A stretch of 64,000 bases of DNA from DATFTE01 sp963840665 (lineage in GTDB: Bacteria; Acidobacteriota; Terriglobia; Terriglobales; Acidobacteriaceae), in contig CAWIZO010000006.1 of NCBI GenBank assembly GCA_963840665.1, positions 558,001 through 622,000 on the forward strand, in the 5' to 3' direction. Every line of letters begins with the position of its first letter. Position 1 is the first letter of the stretch. This document shows, piece after piece, positions 9,914 to 19,452 of this stretch. The position numbers were made by a program, and so were the translations under genes. The notes beneath the pieces are model-generated. The model made no database searches, was not told where the DNA came from, and was given only the letters and a program-made list of their open reading frames with translations.

Positions 9914-10354
9914 GTGAAATTGAAGGTTGTCTGGATCGGCAAAACCAAAGAACCGGCAATCCAGAAACTGACCGTTGAATATCTGGAGCGCATCTCGCGT
10001 TATGCCGAAGCCGAAGGAGTTGCTCTTAAAGATGAAGCGGCGATCCTGAAACTGTGTGAGCGCGATGCGCGGCCGAGACATACGCTGGTTCTTCTCGATT
10101 CTCGCGGCAAGCAACTCTCGTCCGAAGAATTGGCGCAGTTTATCAATGACTATCAGGATCGTAATCCGCAGCCATTGTTGTTTGCGGTCGGGCCAGCCGA
10201 TGGTTTCAGCGACGACGCCCGGCGTGGGGCATCACAGTTGTTATCCCTGTCAAAAATGACGCTTGCGCATGAACTGGCACGCGTGGTTTTATTGGAGCAA
10301 CTTTATCGAGCATTTACGATTCTCAAGCGCCATCCTTATCACCTGGGGCACTGA
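9914..10354 (+). CDS. rlmH: 23S rRNA pseudouridine-1915 N3-methyltransferase
   Basis: A SPOUT-class methyltransferase of 146 residues that modifies helix 69 of 23S rRNA. The start is GTG (VKLKVVWIGKTKEPAIQ). Typical landmarks are LDSRGKQLSSEELAQF, the knot region LLFAVGPADGFSD, and the invariant C-terminal HPYHLGH, which matches the family ending. It belongs to the nadD-rsfS-rlmH neighbourhood. The product is complete and of normal length. Confidence 0.96.
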   Translation: MKLKVVWIGKTKEPAIQKLTVEYLERISRYAEAEGVALKDEAAILKLCERDARPRHTLVLLDSRGKQLSSEELAQFINDYQDRNPQPLLFAVGPADGFSDDARRGASQLLSLSKMTLAHELARVVLLEQLYRAFTILKRHPYHLGH

Positions 10355-10456
10355 TGTGGTTTTGGCCAGCCAGGTCCGTACCTCGTAAGACATTTCCCCG
10401 ACGCAGAAATGCGGCGGGGGTCCATTATGGACATTCATCAATAGGAACCCACCGTC

Positions 10457-10624
10457 ATGAAAAATCCCCTGGAAGTGCTTCGCTCGAAGGAAAAGGAATT
10501 GTCACGCGTGAAGGAAGAAGTGGCTGCACTGCGGGTTGCCGCCCGCTTGCTCGGCGACACTGAATCGGAGCCCGACGAAGACGATGACGAGAACAATCCC
10601 CGCCGCGTCGTAGAGATGCCCTAA
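10457..10624 (+). CDS. Small charged coiled-coil protein, 55 residues
   Basis: A short reading frame from ATG 10457 gives MKNPLEVLRSKEKELSRVKE followed by EVAALRVAARLLGD. A strongly acidic stretch comes next (SEPDEDDDE), with an RRVVEMP end. The first 35 residues form a heptad-like amphipathic helix. Codon use resembles the neighbours and an AGGAACCC sequence sits upstream. It lies 102 bases after rlmH and 113 bases before the cobO-type gene. I do not recognise a named family; it may be a small regulatory or scaffolding protein. Confidence 0.6.
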   Translation: MKNPLEVLRSKEKELSRVKEEVAALRVAARLLGDTESEPDEDDDENNPRRVVEMP

Positions 10625-10737
10625 AAGCTCAAGTGGGGGGCAGCCATCTCGGCTGTCCCGCCCATACAGAACCTACCGACGGGCGCCGTCCGCGGCCACT
10701 CTCGCGCGCAAAACCGGATACAATCAGTAGTTCGCCT

Positions 10738-11274
10738 ATGGAAGACATTCGTCGTGGTCTGATCATCGTCAATACCGGCCCGGGTAAAGGAAAGACCACG
10801 GCGGCGATGGGTACCGCTCTTCGCGCCGTGGGGAACGGTATGCGAGTGCTGATGCTCCAGTTCCTGAAGGGTTCCTGGCATTACGGCGAACTCGATGCCG
10901 TGCAGGCTTTTGGCGACAAGTTCATCATGAAGCAAATGGGCCGCGGCTTCGTGAAAGTCGGAAGCGAAAAGCCCGATCCCGAGGATGTCCGCATGGTCGA
11001 GGAGGCATGGGCTGAAGCCGAAAAAGCCATCCAGTCAGGCGATTGGGATCTGGTGGTGCTCGACGAGATCAATTACGCCATCAGTTACGGCATGCTCGAT
11101 CCTGCCAAGGTGGCGGAAAGCCTGAAAAAGAAACCAGCGATGGTGCATGTTATATTAACGGGCCGTAACGCACATCCGACCATTGTTGAACTAGCCGACA
11201 CCGTCACCGAGATGCGACAGGTGAAACACGCCTACGAAAAGGGCGTGATGGCGCAGAGAGGAATCGAGTACTGA
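10738..11274 (+). CDS. cobO: Cob(I)yrinic acid a,c-diamide adenosyltransferase (CobO/BtuR)
   Basis: A 178-residue ATP:corrinoid adenosyltransferase that attaches the adenosyl group to cobalamin precursors. The P-loop NTGPGKGKTTAAMGTALRA spans residues 12-30. FLKGSWHYGEL, the Walker B-like WDLVVLDEINYAISYG and the LTGRNAH motif are all typical of CobO/BtuR. ATG at 10738 sets the P-loop at the normal distance; longer in-frame upstream reading has no support. No other cobalamin gene is nearby, so it may serve salvage of B12 precursors. Confidence 0.93.
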   Translation: MEDIRRGLIIVNTGPGKGKTTAAMGTALRAVGNGMRVLMLQFLKGSWHYGELDAVQAFGDKFIMKQMGRGFVKVGSEKPDPEDVRMVEEAWAEAEKAIQSGDWDLVVLDEINYAISYGMLDPAKVAESLKKKPAMVHVILTGRNAHPTIVELADTVTEMRQVKHAYEKGVMAQRGIEY

Positions 11275-11280
11275 AGAATT

Positions 11281-11374
11281 TTTGATTGTTGATTTTTGAT
11301 TGTTGATTGAGGAAGCCGAGATCTGTGCGTCATTGGGTTTCAATCGACAATCAACAATCGTAAATCGACAATTT
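11281..11374. repeat. TTGATTGTTGATT word repeats in accD leader
   Basis: TTGATTGTTGATTTTTGATT words (11281-11306) are followed by the complementary CAATCGACAATCAACAATC words (11340-11374), so the pair can form a stem across the accD 5' leader. Related AATCAACAATCAGCAATCG words precede the FKBP gene near 57541. Confidence 0.65.
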
Positions 11375-11377
11375 CTT

Positions 11378-12244
11378 ATGGCCTGGTTCAAGCGACAATC
11401 CGGCGAGCTCGATACATCGGGCGAAAAGACCGTTCGCACCGAGGGGCTTTGGGTTAAGTGTGAGCAGTGTCGGCAGATCATCTGGAAAAAAGATCTCGAA
11501 GACAATCTCAACGTCTGCCCCAAGTGCGATAAGCATTTTCGGATTGACGCTCGCACCCGTCTGACGCAGCTACTCGACGCCGATTACGAAGTTTTCGATA
11601 CCAACCTGGTTTCGACCGACCCCTTAAAGTTCGTCGATCTGAAAGCATATTCCTCGCGACTGAAGCAAGCCCAGGCAGACACTGGACTCAAAGATGCGAT
11701 TATCAATGCGCGAGGCAAGCTGAATGGCCGCCCCGTCGTCGTGAGTTCGATGGAGTACTCCTTCATCGGCGGAAGCATGGGCGCCGTTGTAGGCGAGGAA
11801 ATCACGCGGGCCATCGAATACGCTACGGATACGAAAACACCGATCGTCATTGTTTCCGCTTCTGGCGGGGCACGCATGATGGAAGGCCTGATCAGCCTGA
11901 TGCAGCTGGCCAAGATCTCTGCCGCTTTGACGCGCCTCGACGATGCGAAGGTGCCTTACATTTCGGTGCTCACCGATCCGACAACTGGCGGAGTCACTGC
12001 ATCCTTCGCCATGCTGGGCGACCTGAACATCGCTGAACCGGGCGCGCTGATCGGATTCGCCGGCCCGCGCGTCATCGAGCAGACCATCCGCCAGAAGTTG
12101 CCGCCTGGCTTCCAGCGCAGCGAGTTCCTGCTCGAACATGGCATGCTCGATGCCGTAGTCCACCGCCGCCAGCTCAAGCCGTATATTGCTCGTGCGCTTG
12201 AATTTATGACGCCTGCGGCGCAGCCGTTGGTAGCTAGTCGTTAG
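11378..12244 (+). CDS. accD: Acetyl-CoA carboxylase carboxyltransferase subunit beta
   Basis: The beta half of the carboxyltransferase that makes malonyl-CoA for fatty-acid synthesis. The N terminus holds the four-cysteine zinc ribbon (WVKCEQC ... VCPKCDKHF). The crotonase-fold domain has SMEYSFIGGSMGAVVGEE, VSASGGARMMEG and VLTDPTTGGVTASFAMLGD. Length after the ATG at 11378 is 288 residues, as expected. The 5' leader is made of TTGATTGTTGATT words and their complement (11281-11374). The gene is followed by folC, the usual accD-folC order. accA is not in the window. Confidence 0.97.
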   Translation: MAWFKRQSGELDTSGEKTVRTEGLWVKCEQCRQIIWKKDLEDNLNVCPKCDKHFRIDARTRLTQLLDADYEVFDTNLVSTDPLKFVDLKAYSSRLKQAQADTGLKDAIINARGKLNGRPVVVSSMEYSFIGGSMGAVVGEEITRAIEYATDTKTPIVIVSASGGARMMEGLISLMQLAKISAALTRLDDAKVPYISVLTDPTTGGVTASFAMLGDLNIAEPGALIGFAGPRVIEQTIRQKLPPGFQRSEFLLEHGMLDAVVHRRQLKPYIARALEFMTPAAQPLVASR

Positions 12245-12393
12245 TCGTTGGTCGAACCTGCTCGGGTCCTATTCGCTGCCGTTCACAAGTTCCAAAGGAC
12301 CTTCCGCTGAGCTCATCTCCAAATTCAACATCTCCAACTGGTAACCTATAGGGGGTTGGCCGACGACCAACGACGAAAGACCAACGACCAATA
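12231..12393. repeat. GACCAACGAC word repeats between accD and folC
   Basis: TAGTCGTTAGTCGTTGGTCG (about 12235-12254) and its complement-like CCGACGACCAACGACGAAAG and GACCAACGACC words (about 12359-12389) flank a 100-base spacer. The same words occur before obgE (4151-4183) and before rsfS (8448-8478). In each case they sit in the 5' leader of the next gene. Confidence 0.7.
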
Positions 12394-13842
12394 ATGTCCT
12401 ATCAAGCTGCGTTAGAACGCATGTACGCGCTGGGCCACGAGCTGGCGAATACGCCCTCGCAGAAGTTCGACTTGGCTCACATGCGGGTGCTGCTGGCAGC
12501 GCTTGATCATCCAGAGAAGCGCTTTCCCGGGGTATTGATTGCGGGAACCAACGGCAAGGGATCGACTGCCGCGACGCTGGCGGCGATTCTCAAAGCTTCG
12601 GGTCTGCGCACCGGACTTTACACTTCGCCACATCTGGTCAAGATCAACGAGCGTATTCGCATCGGTGGTGCAGAGATTCCCGACGACGATTTTGCTTTGA
12701 TTCACGACCTTGTCGACCGGACCGCCGAACGTCTGGTGAGTGAAGCGGAGCTGCCGTGGCATCCAAGCTTTTTCGAGATGCTAACGGCGATTGCCTTCGA
12801 ATACTTTTCCCGGAAGAAAATTGAGATTGCCGTTCTCGAAGTCGGCATGGGCGGCCGCCTTGATGCCACGAATGTGGTCGATCCGATCGTGAGCGTCATC
12901 ACCGACATTGCTTTGGATCACCAGAAATTCCTGGGAGATACGATCGCCGAAATCGCACGCGAGAAGGCGGGAATTATTCGTCCCGGCAAAGTGGTGGTGA
13001 CGCTTCCCCAACTTCCGCAAGCCAACGACGTGATCGGAAACACGATTCTGGAGCTGGGTGCGCGCGGAGTGAGCGCAGCTCAGTATGTGCCGCCCGTCTC
13101 GCCGGCGGTGTCGATTCCGTGGAATCCATCGCTGAATGCGACCTTGGAACCGGAAGCGGTCCGGGAAGGGCAGGGCTTCAGCCGTGCCGTAGAGCCTAAC
13201 ACTGGACGGGCTTTAGCCCCTGAGGTCCGCGCCAGTTATCCCCTGCAAGTTCTGGGCAAGGAAATCCTCGTCGAAACCCCGCTCGTCGGACGCCATCAAT
13301 TGCGCAACCTCGCTCTTGCAATTGCGACCGCGGAGGAACTCAGCAAGCAAGGCTTTCCGGTCACAGCTGAGACCATCGAGCGCGGCATTCGCGAAACGCA
13401 TTGGCCCGGCCGCTTCCAGGTCATCCCCGTTCCGAGCGAACAGCCCGAGATCATTCTCGACGTGGCCCACAACCCTGCAGGCGCGTGGGCGTTGCGCTCG
13501 ACTCTTTCGTCTACTTATGAAAATCGAAGACTGATCTTCGTTTTCGGTGCCATGCGCGACAAAGCCATCGCGGAAGTCGCCGAGATTCTATTTCCGCTGG
13601 CGGAGAGAGTTGTCGCGACGCAAGCCGACAATCCGCGCTCCGCCAGTCCATCTGAGATTCGCGAAGCTGCATCCCGCACCGGGGCCGAGATCGAAGAGGC
13701 GCCCGATGTTGCGGAAGCCCTCGCAAAAGCCCGTGTTTTAGCTGGTTCCGACGGGGTGATTGTGGTCACCGGTTCGATATACATTGTAGGAGAAGTGATG
13801 CGCCAGCTCGGCGCGCGCATCCAAGTATCGTGGCATTTTTGA
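12394..13842 (+). CDS. folC: Bifunctional folylpolyglutamate synthase / dihydrofolate synthase
   Basis: A 482-residue Mur-ligase-type enzyme that adds glutamate to folates. The ATP loop is AGTNGKGSTAAT (about residues 50-61). Family motifs LYTSPHLVKINERI, VLEVGMGGRLDATNVV, ITDIALDHQKFLGDT and LDVAHNPAG are present. The enzyme is longer than usual because of an insertion at about residues 213-290. Part of it (REGQGFSRAVEPNTGRALAP, from about 13162) is encoded by a copy of a dispersed intergenic repeat that also occurs near 60627. The last bases overlap the start of the PlsC gene, so the two are probably translated together. Confidence 0.95.
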   Translation: MSYQAALERMYALGHELANTPSQKFDLAHMRVLLAALDHPEKRFPGVLIAGTNGKGSTAATLAAILKASGLRTGLYTSPHLVKINERIRIGGAEIPDDDFALIHDLVDRTAERLVSEAELPWHPSFFEMLTAIAFEYFSRKKIEIAVLEVGMGGRLDATNVVDPIVSVITDIALDHQKFLGDTIAEIAREKAGIIRPGKVVVTLPQLPQANDVIGNTILELGARGVSAAQYVPPVSPAVSIPWNPSLNATLEPEAVREGQGFSRAVEPNTGRALAPEVRASYPLQVLGKEILVETPLVGRHQLRNLALAIATAEELSKQGFPVTAETIERGIRETHWPGRFQVIPVPSEQPEIILDVAHNPAGAWALRSTLSSTYENRRLIFVFGAMRDKAIAEVAEILFPLAERVVATQADNPRSASPSEIREAASRTGAEIEEAPDVAEALAKARVLAGSDGVIVVTGSIYIVGEVMRQLGARIQVSWHF

Positions 13843-14663
13843 AGACATCCGACCCCGAACTCCATACCGATCAGGAGATTGTCGAACTGCGTCCTTCAGA
13901 GCGACGGGTCGCTGTCACCAGGCCCACGCACGGCATCTTCAGCCGCCTGCGCTCTTACTTCATTTTCGATCCGCTGATCTGGCTTTACACCGTGATCATG
14001 GGGCTGGTCGCAATTCCGGTCTCGCTCTTCGGAGACAAAGAGCGCATCCTGCACAATTTCGCGCGTCTCTGGTCGGTGCTGATCATGAAGACGATCCTCT
14101 CTCCGGTGAAAGTGGTTGGCCTGGAGAAGATCGATACGACCAAGCCGAACGTTTACGCGGTCAACCACGCGTCGGCGCTCGACATTCCGGTGCTCTACGC
14201 GAATCTTCCCTTCCAGTTCCGAATTCTATTCAAGAGCGAACTGCTGGCGTATCCGATCATCGGGTGGCATCTCAAGCGCTCCGGACAAGTCTGCGTCAAC
14301 CAGCAGGAACCCGCGCGCTCCGTCGCCCAGATTCGCTCGGCGGTCAAGAGCCTCAGAGCCGGCATGCCGCTGGTCATTTTCCCCGAAGGCGGACGCACCC
14401 CCGACGGCGAAATCAAGCCTTTCATGCCGGGCGCGTTTTTCCTCGCGATCAAAGCCCAAGCCGATATAGTTCCCGGTCGCGTCTGATTGGAACCTTCGAT
14501 CTGTTGCCCATGAACACCTATCACATCAAATCCCAGCCGCTAGAGATGCGAGTGGGCGGAGCCGATCCCGACAGCGGGGCTCAAGGGACACGACATGGAA
14601 GTCCTAGCAGCGAAAGTGCAGAAGGCGATGGAAGCGCTGTACTATCCGGCGCGAACCACGTAG
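13830..14663 (+). CDS. 1-acyl-glycerol-3-phosphate acyltransferase (PlsC-like), frameshifted
   Basis: A lysophosphatidic-acid acyltransferase of membrane phospholipid synthesis. One transmembrane segment (LIWLYTVIMGLVAIPVSLFG) precedes the catalytic NHASALD motif (HX4D); FPEGGRTPDGE is the substrate-binding block. The frame starting at GTG 13830 stops at 14487. The natural continuation (LIGTFDLLPMNTYHIKSQP, then GHDMEVLAAKVQKAMEALYY) is found in shifted frames to a TAG at 14663. It takes extra bases near 14474, 14482 and 14557 to explain this. Three indels within 90 bases mean either a poor consensus here or a decaying 3' end. Start overlaps the end of folC; a TTG at 13839 is an alternative. 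Confidence 0.82.
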
Positions 14664-14780
14664 GGACAGCCGCCTCTCGGTTCTGCTGGGATGGTTCGCC
14701 AGCCTGCTGCAACCGCACAAACCTCCCGAACCAGAAAAAAGTTTCGGAGTGCGCAAGTCCGCTTGCGCACCCCGCAATCA

Positions 14781-17700
14781 TTATTGCACGACCAGCGTAA
14801 GCATACCGCTGTGGGACGTGGCTCCGGAGGTGGCGGTCACGGTTACGCTGTAGTTGCCGACTGGTGTTAACGGAGCAGATGGCGGGGTTGGAGCTGGACG
14901 GCTGTTGCCGCATCCGGCTACGCACGCGAGTAATCCCAGGGCGAGCAGGAGCAGGAGGGTCCACTGCGCCCAGCGCCGGCGTCCCGTCATTGCGCCTGGC
15001 ATGAACAGCAATCCCATAACTCCCAGACCCGGAATCACCATCCCCAACCGGGCAAATTGCGTGCTCGCGCCCCGCTGCTCCGTCGCGCCCACGCTCACCC
15101 CGGTGGTGATGGTCAGGCCGGAGGTCAGTTCCGCATTGTCCCCAAGAGCATCGAGGGTTGCAGGATCGAACGAACACGTGGTGTGCGCCGGCAGTCCGCT
15201 GCAAGCGAGCGTGATGGTTCCGGAAAAGCCTCCGGTGGGAGCGACCGTCAGCCCAACTGTGCCGCCACTATCGCTGACAACCGTCATTGAGGAAGCGGCC
15301 ATCGTCATATCGAAGTCCGACGACTCGCCCGCCACTCCCTCCCCTGTCAGATCCACCGTTTGCGGGCTGTTTACCGCGTTGTCGCTCATCACCACCGAGC
15401 CGTCGATGGTTCCGGCCGTCGTTGGCGCAAACGCGATCTGCAGTGTGCACACCGAGCTCGCCTCCACGGCTTCTCCGGTTACGCAACCTCCTTGCTGCCC
15501 AGTGCGGCTGAAGTTCGCCGCCACGCTGATCTGGCTGAACTGCAGGTTCGCGTTCCCGAGGTTGCCAACCGTCACGGTAACCGGTTCGCTGGTCTCGCCG
15601 ACGTCCAGGCTGCCGAAATCGAGTGCAGGCACCGGGTTCATGTTGGCCATCACCACGCCACCGAAATCGGCGTCCACAATGTAGAGGTTGCCCACTGGAT
15701 CCGCGACCGCTCCCCACGCCTCCGGAAATGGTATCGCTGTGATCGGAGGTCCGAAGCGAGCAATCCGCGGACCCATCAGCGATTTGCGCAATCGTGCCTG
15801 GCGAGCCGTTCCGGATGGTTGCGTGCGAGTCCCTTTGCGGGCGCGCGCGTGACGGTTGGCCTTGTTGATTTCCCCGCCGCACGAAGTTCCCGCAACCGTG
15901 GTGATCGCACCGCTCAGTCCCACTCGGCGAATCACGCAGTTATCGGTGTCCGCGATCAACAACTGGTTGGCAGTGTCCAGCGAGAGACCATTGGGAGACG
16001 CGAGTTGAGCTTCCCTTGCCGGCCCATTGTCTCCTCCATAGCCGTAGTCGCCGGTTCCAGCGAAGGTGGTGATCATGCCGTCGGTGTCCACTTTGCGAAC
16101 GACGTCATAGTCAGCGTCGCTGACGTAGACATTTCCCGCCGGGTCGACGGCAATTCCTTGCGGCCACCCGATCGCCGCGTCCACCGCCGGACCGCCGTCC
16201 CCCGAATAGTCTTCATTGCCGTTTCCGGCGATGGAGGTGATGAGGCCTTTAGTGTCAACCTTACGAATAAGGCTGTTTTCCGTGTCGGCGATGTAAAGGT
16301 TGCCAGTGCTGTCGGTGGCCACCGCCATGGGGTAGGAAAGGCTGGTATCGGGTTGAAATAGCCCGTTGAGCCCATAGCGCTTTCCTCCCTTCCCGGCGAT
16401 TGTCGTGATCATGCCGTTCACGTCGACTCTGCGGATCGCGCTATTTTCATTGTCGGCGATATAGAGATTGCCGGCCGCATCCACTGCCACACCCGTGGGC
16501 CAGCACAGTTCAGCGCTGGTGGCCGCACCGTAGTCTCCCAAATAGCCGCACACGCCATCCCCCGCCACCGTGGTGATCACGCCATCGGTGGTCACCTTGC
16601 GGATGACACTGTTTTCCGAATCGGCAATGAAGAAATTGCCTTCGGAATCGCGGACTATGGACATCGGCCAGAGGCGAGCGATGCTTCCGTGGCTGGGCCT
16701 CCGTCCCCGGAATAGCCGTAGTCTCCGTTGCCGGCCAAAACCGACGCCCAGCCCGGCGGGAAGCCAACCGCCGCTCCTGTACTGGTGCCAGCCAGGCCAA
16801 AGCTCGATTTGACGCCGTTGTTGTCGCTGACCACCAGTGCGCTCCAGCGTTGTCCGGGGACGGTTGGCGCAAAGCGAACCGTGAGCACACAGTGATCCCC
16901 GTTAATAAGAGGCGTATCGAGTGCGCAGCCGGTCGTGTCGGTGATGGTGTAGTCGCCGCCTGCCGTGACGCTGGTGAGCGTAGTCGCACCGGTGATGTTC
17001 AAGGTCACCGTTTTGCTCGTGCTTTGACCGATAGCGGTGGCATCGAACAGGGCCGACTGTCCCGTCATGCCCGCGCCGGCAACCATCGGAGACTGAAGAA
17101 TCACAACGAAGGTGCGTTGAATCGGCGGGAGGCTCAGGCTCCCGGCCGCCACCCGATAGGTTCCAGTGACGGCGAAAGTAGTCTCGCCAAGATCAAAGGT
17201 CGCAACCCCCTCGCTGGCCGCATAGGTCTGGTCGTACACCACGATATTGTTCGGATCTTCAATTACGAGTTCCACCAACTCGCTGAAACTGGAGTCCACA
17301 TTATTGTCGTTATCTTGCGCGTAGACGGACACCGATCCCAGACTTCCACCCAGGGGTACCGGCGGAAATCCCGTCGCGAACACCAAGTGGGTGGCTTCGG
17401 AGACCGGGGGAACGTCTTCGTTTCCCATGCCGTGCAAGGCGACGTCGTGCACCCCGCTGGGGCTGTTATCCAGGAACTCCAGCGTGCCCCAGATCTCGCC
17501 GTTCCAGAGGGGGGCGAACGTGACCTGCGCAGAGCAGGCTTGGCCGGGAGTCAGTCCTGAATCAGTCGAACAATCGGTTGTCAGAACAAAATTTGCGCTG
17601 GTGAGGAAGATATCGCTGAAGGTCACGTCGGCGGTGCCCACGCTGCCCATCACTACCGTCTGCGGTCTGCTGGACTGGCCCAAGTCGATCGTGTCGAACT

Positions 17701-19132
17701 CAAACGATGGCAGACGATTTACCGTGATCTTACGCACGACGTTGTTGCCCGGATCCGCGATGTGGAGATTGCTCTGGCTGTCAATTGCCAGCCCCACCGG
17801 CATGCCGAGCTGCGCCGCCAGCGGAGATCCTCCGTCGCCGGAATAACCCGCCGTCGTGCCCGCCAGGGTGGTGATCGTGCCGTCCGGGTCTACCTTGCGG
17901 ATTACATTGCTGTCGATGTCGGCGATATACAAATTGCGCGCGGCATCGAGCGCCAGGCCATACGGCCTTTCGATCTCGGCGTTGGTCGCCAGCCCGCCAT
18001 CGCCTGTGTTGCCTCCCGTGCCGTTACCGGCCACCGTCGTGATCGTCCCGCCCGCGTCAATCTTGCGGACCCGGTAGTTGTACGCATCGCAAATGTAAAC
18101 TGAGCCAGCGTCGTCAACGGCCAGGCAATTGGGAGCATACAGAGTGGCGTCAACAGCCGGTCCGCCGTCGCCACCGTAGCCGCTCGTCATCTTTCCGGCA
18201 ATCGTCGTAATCATGCCACTTGCATCTACCTTGCGGACTCTCTGGTCGGAGGTGAGATAGAGGCTGCCTGCATCATCGACGGCGACGCCGTAAACCGTTC
18301 CCAGGTAAGCGTCAGTGGCCAGAATGCCTTCTTCGTCTGATAATTCACCCCCGCCCGCGACGGTCGTGATTCTTCCATTGAGATCAACCCGGCGCACCCG
18401 TCCGTTGAAGGAGTCGGCGATATAGAGATTGCCGGCGTTATCGAGAGCCAAGCCGGTCGGAGTGTTGAGCTGCGCACTCGTCGCCGGACCACCGTCGCCG
18501 CCAAAACTGGCGATACCGTTGCCGGCCACCGTCGTGATCGTTCCCTCCGCGTCCACTTTGCGAATGCGGTGGTTCTGCATGTCGCTGACAAAGATGTTCC
18601 CCTCGTTGTCCACCACCACTGCCCATGCCAAATTCAGCGACGCGCTGGTGGCCGGACCGCCGTCGCCGCCGAAGTCCGCGGTGCCGTTCCCGATGGCGGT
18701 CGAAATCACCCCTGGCAGAAACGCCATGCCGGGACCCATCCCTTTACCCACCAGGCCTACGCTGCGCTTGACCCCGCCGTCGTCGGTCGCTACCAGAGCA
18801 GACCAGCGCCGGCCGGGTGCGGTCGGCTCAAATCGAACGCCCACGCTGCAGGTGTCGTTCTGATGAAGCGGCAGGACACAACCGCCGAGGTTAACGATGC
18901 TGAAGTCCCCCGCCGTGGCGACTTCAGTGATCGTGAGGACCCCAGTCACGGTAAATTGCACCGTCTGGTTTGCGCTGGAACCCACATTCGTATCCGGAAA
19001 TGAAACCGACGTACCCCCGCCGTCTAAGGTCAGCTTCTGTCCCCGGGCAGAGCTCGCCAGAATCAATGAAGCCACCAGAACGAAGAGCAGGAATTTCACC
19101 GCACTCGATAACGGCAGGGAACAACGATGCAT
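14781..19132 (-). CDS. Giant exported NHL-repeat protein with C-terminal membrane anchor, frameshifted
   Basis: About 1,450 residues after correction. A signal peptide (near residues 10-31, ending SSARGQ) is followed by a choice-of-anchor-D-like Ig domain. Six NHL beta-propeller blades come next (GDGGPATSAQLNTPTGLALD, NLYIADSFNGRVRRVD, ITTVAG pattern). A second Ig block and a cysteine-bearing domain follow, then five more NHL blades, another Ig domain, and finally a hydrophobic anchor before a short Ser/Thr-rich end. Two frames join at about 16670, where SLASG must continue into PMSIVRDSEGNFFIAD; one base is missing or two are extra. Likely surface-bound or adhesive; no catalytic motif was seen. 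It stands alone and is divergent from thrS. Confidence 0.85.
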
Positions 19133-19452
19133 GATTCATGACCTCAGTGTGGAATGATGACGCGCAACTTGCAGTCTCATCGACGGCGTCACAAGCGCGC
19201 GGTGACGAGTCCACCGAGAACTGCACTAAGGGTCGTGGGAAGGTTCCGGAATGAAAAAAATCACAAAACAAATCATCCAGGCACGGACGCCCCCCTCCGG
19301 ACATGCGAGCGGAGTTCGTCAGTTTTCCGGTTGAGGAACGAATCTTCTCGCGCCGCCGAGGGCGGCTGTCCCCAGAGGAGCCTTGGCCGGTTTGATTCTC
19401 CGCTGCCCCTCCAATAAACTTAAGTGTTCCAGCCCACTCCAGGCTTATTCCT
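19133..19452. other. Intergenic region between divergent NHL gene and thrS
   Basis: 320 bases without a convincing gene. It must hold the promoters of both divergent genes, but no clear -35/-10 pair stood out. Around 19350-19380 there is a GAGGGCGGCTGTCCCCAGAG word related to GGCGGCTGTCCCTACG near 4129 and to the GTAGGGACAGCCGCC near 14662, so it contains a member of a dispersed GGCTGTCCC repeat. Confidence 0.6.

Noticed and set aside
15360..16361. Long open frame on the plus strand, 333 codons, inside the NHL gene region
   Set aside because: It runs antisense to a clearly repetitive coding sequence; open antisense frames are expected in such GC-rich repeats, and the product has no fold-like pattern or ribosome site.
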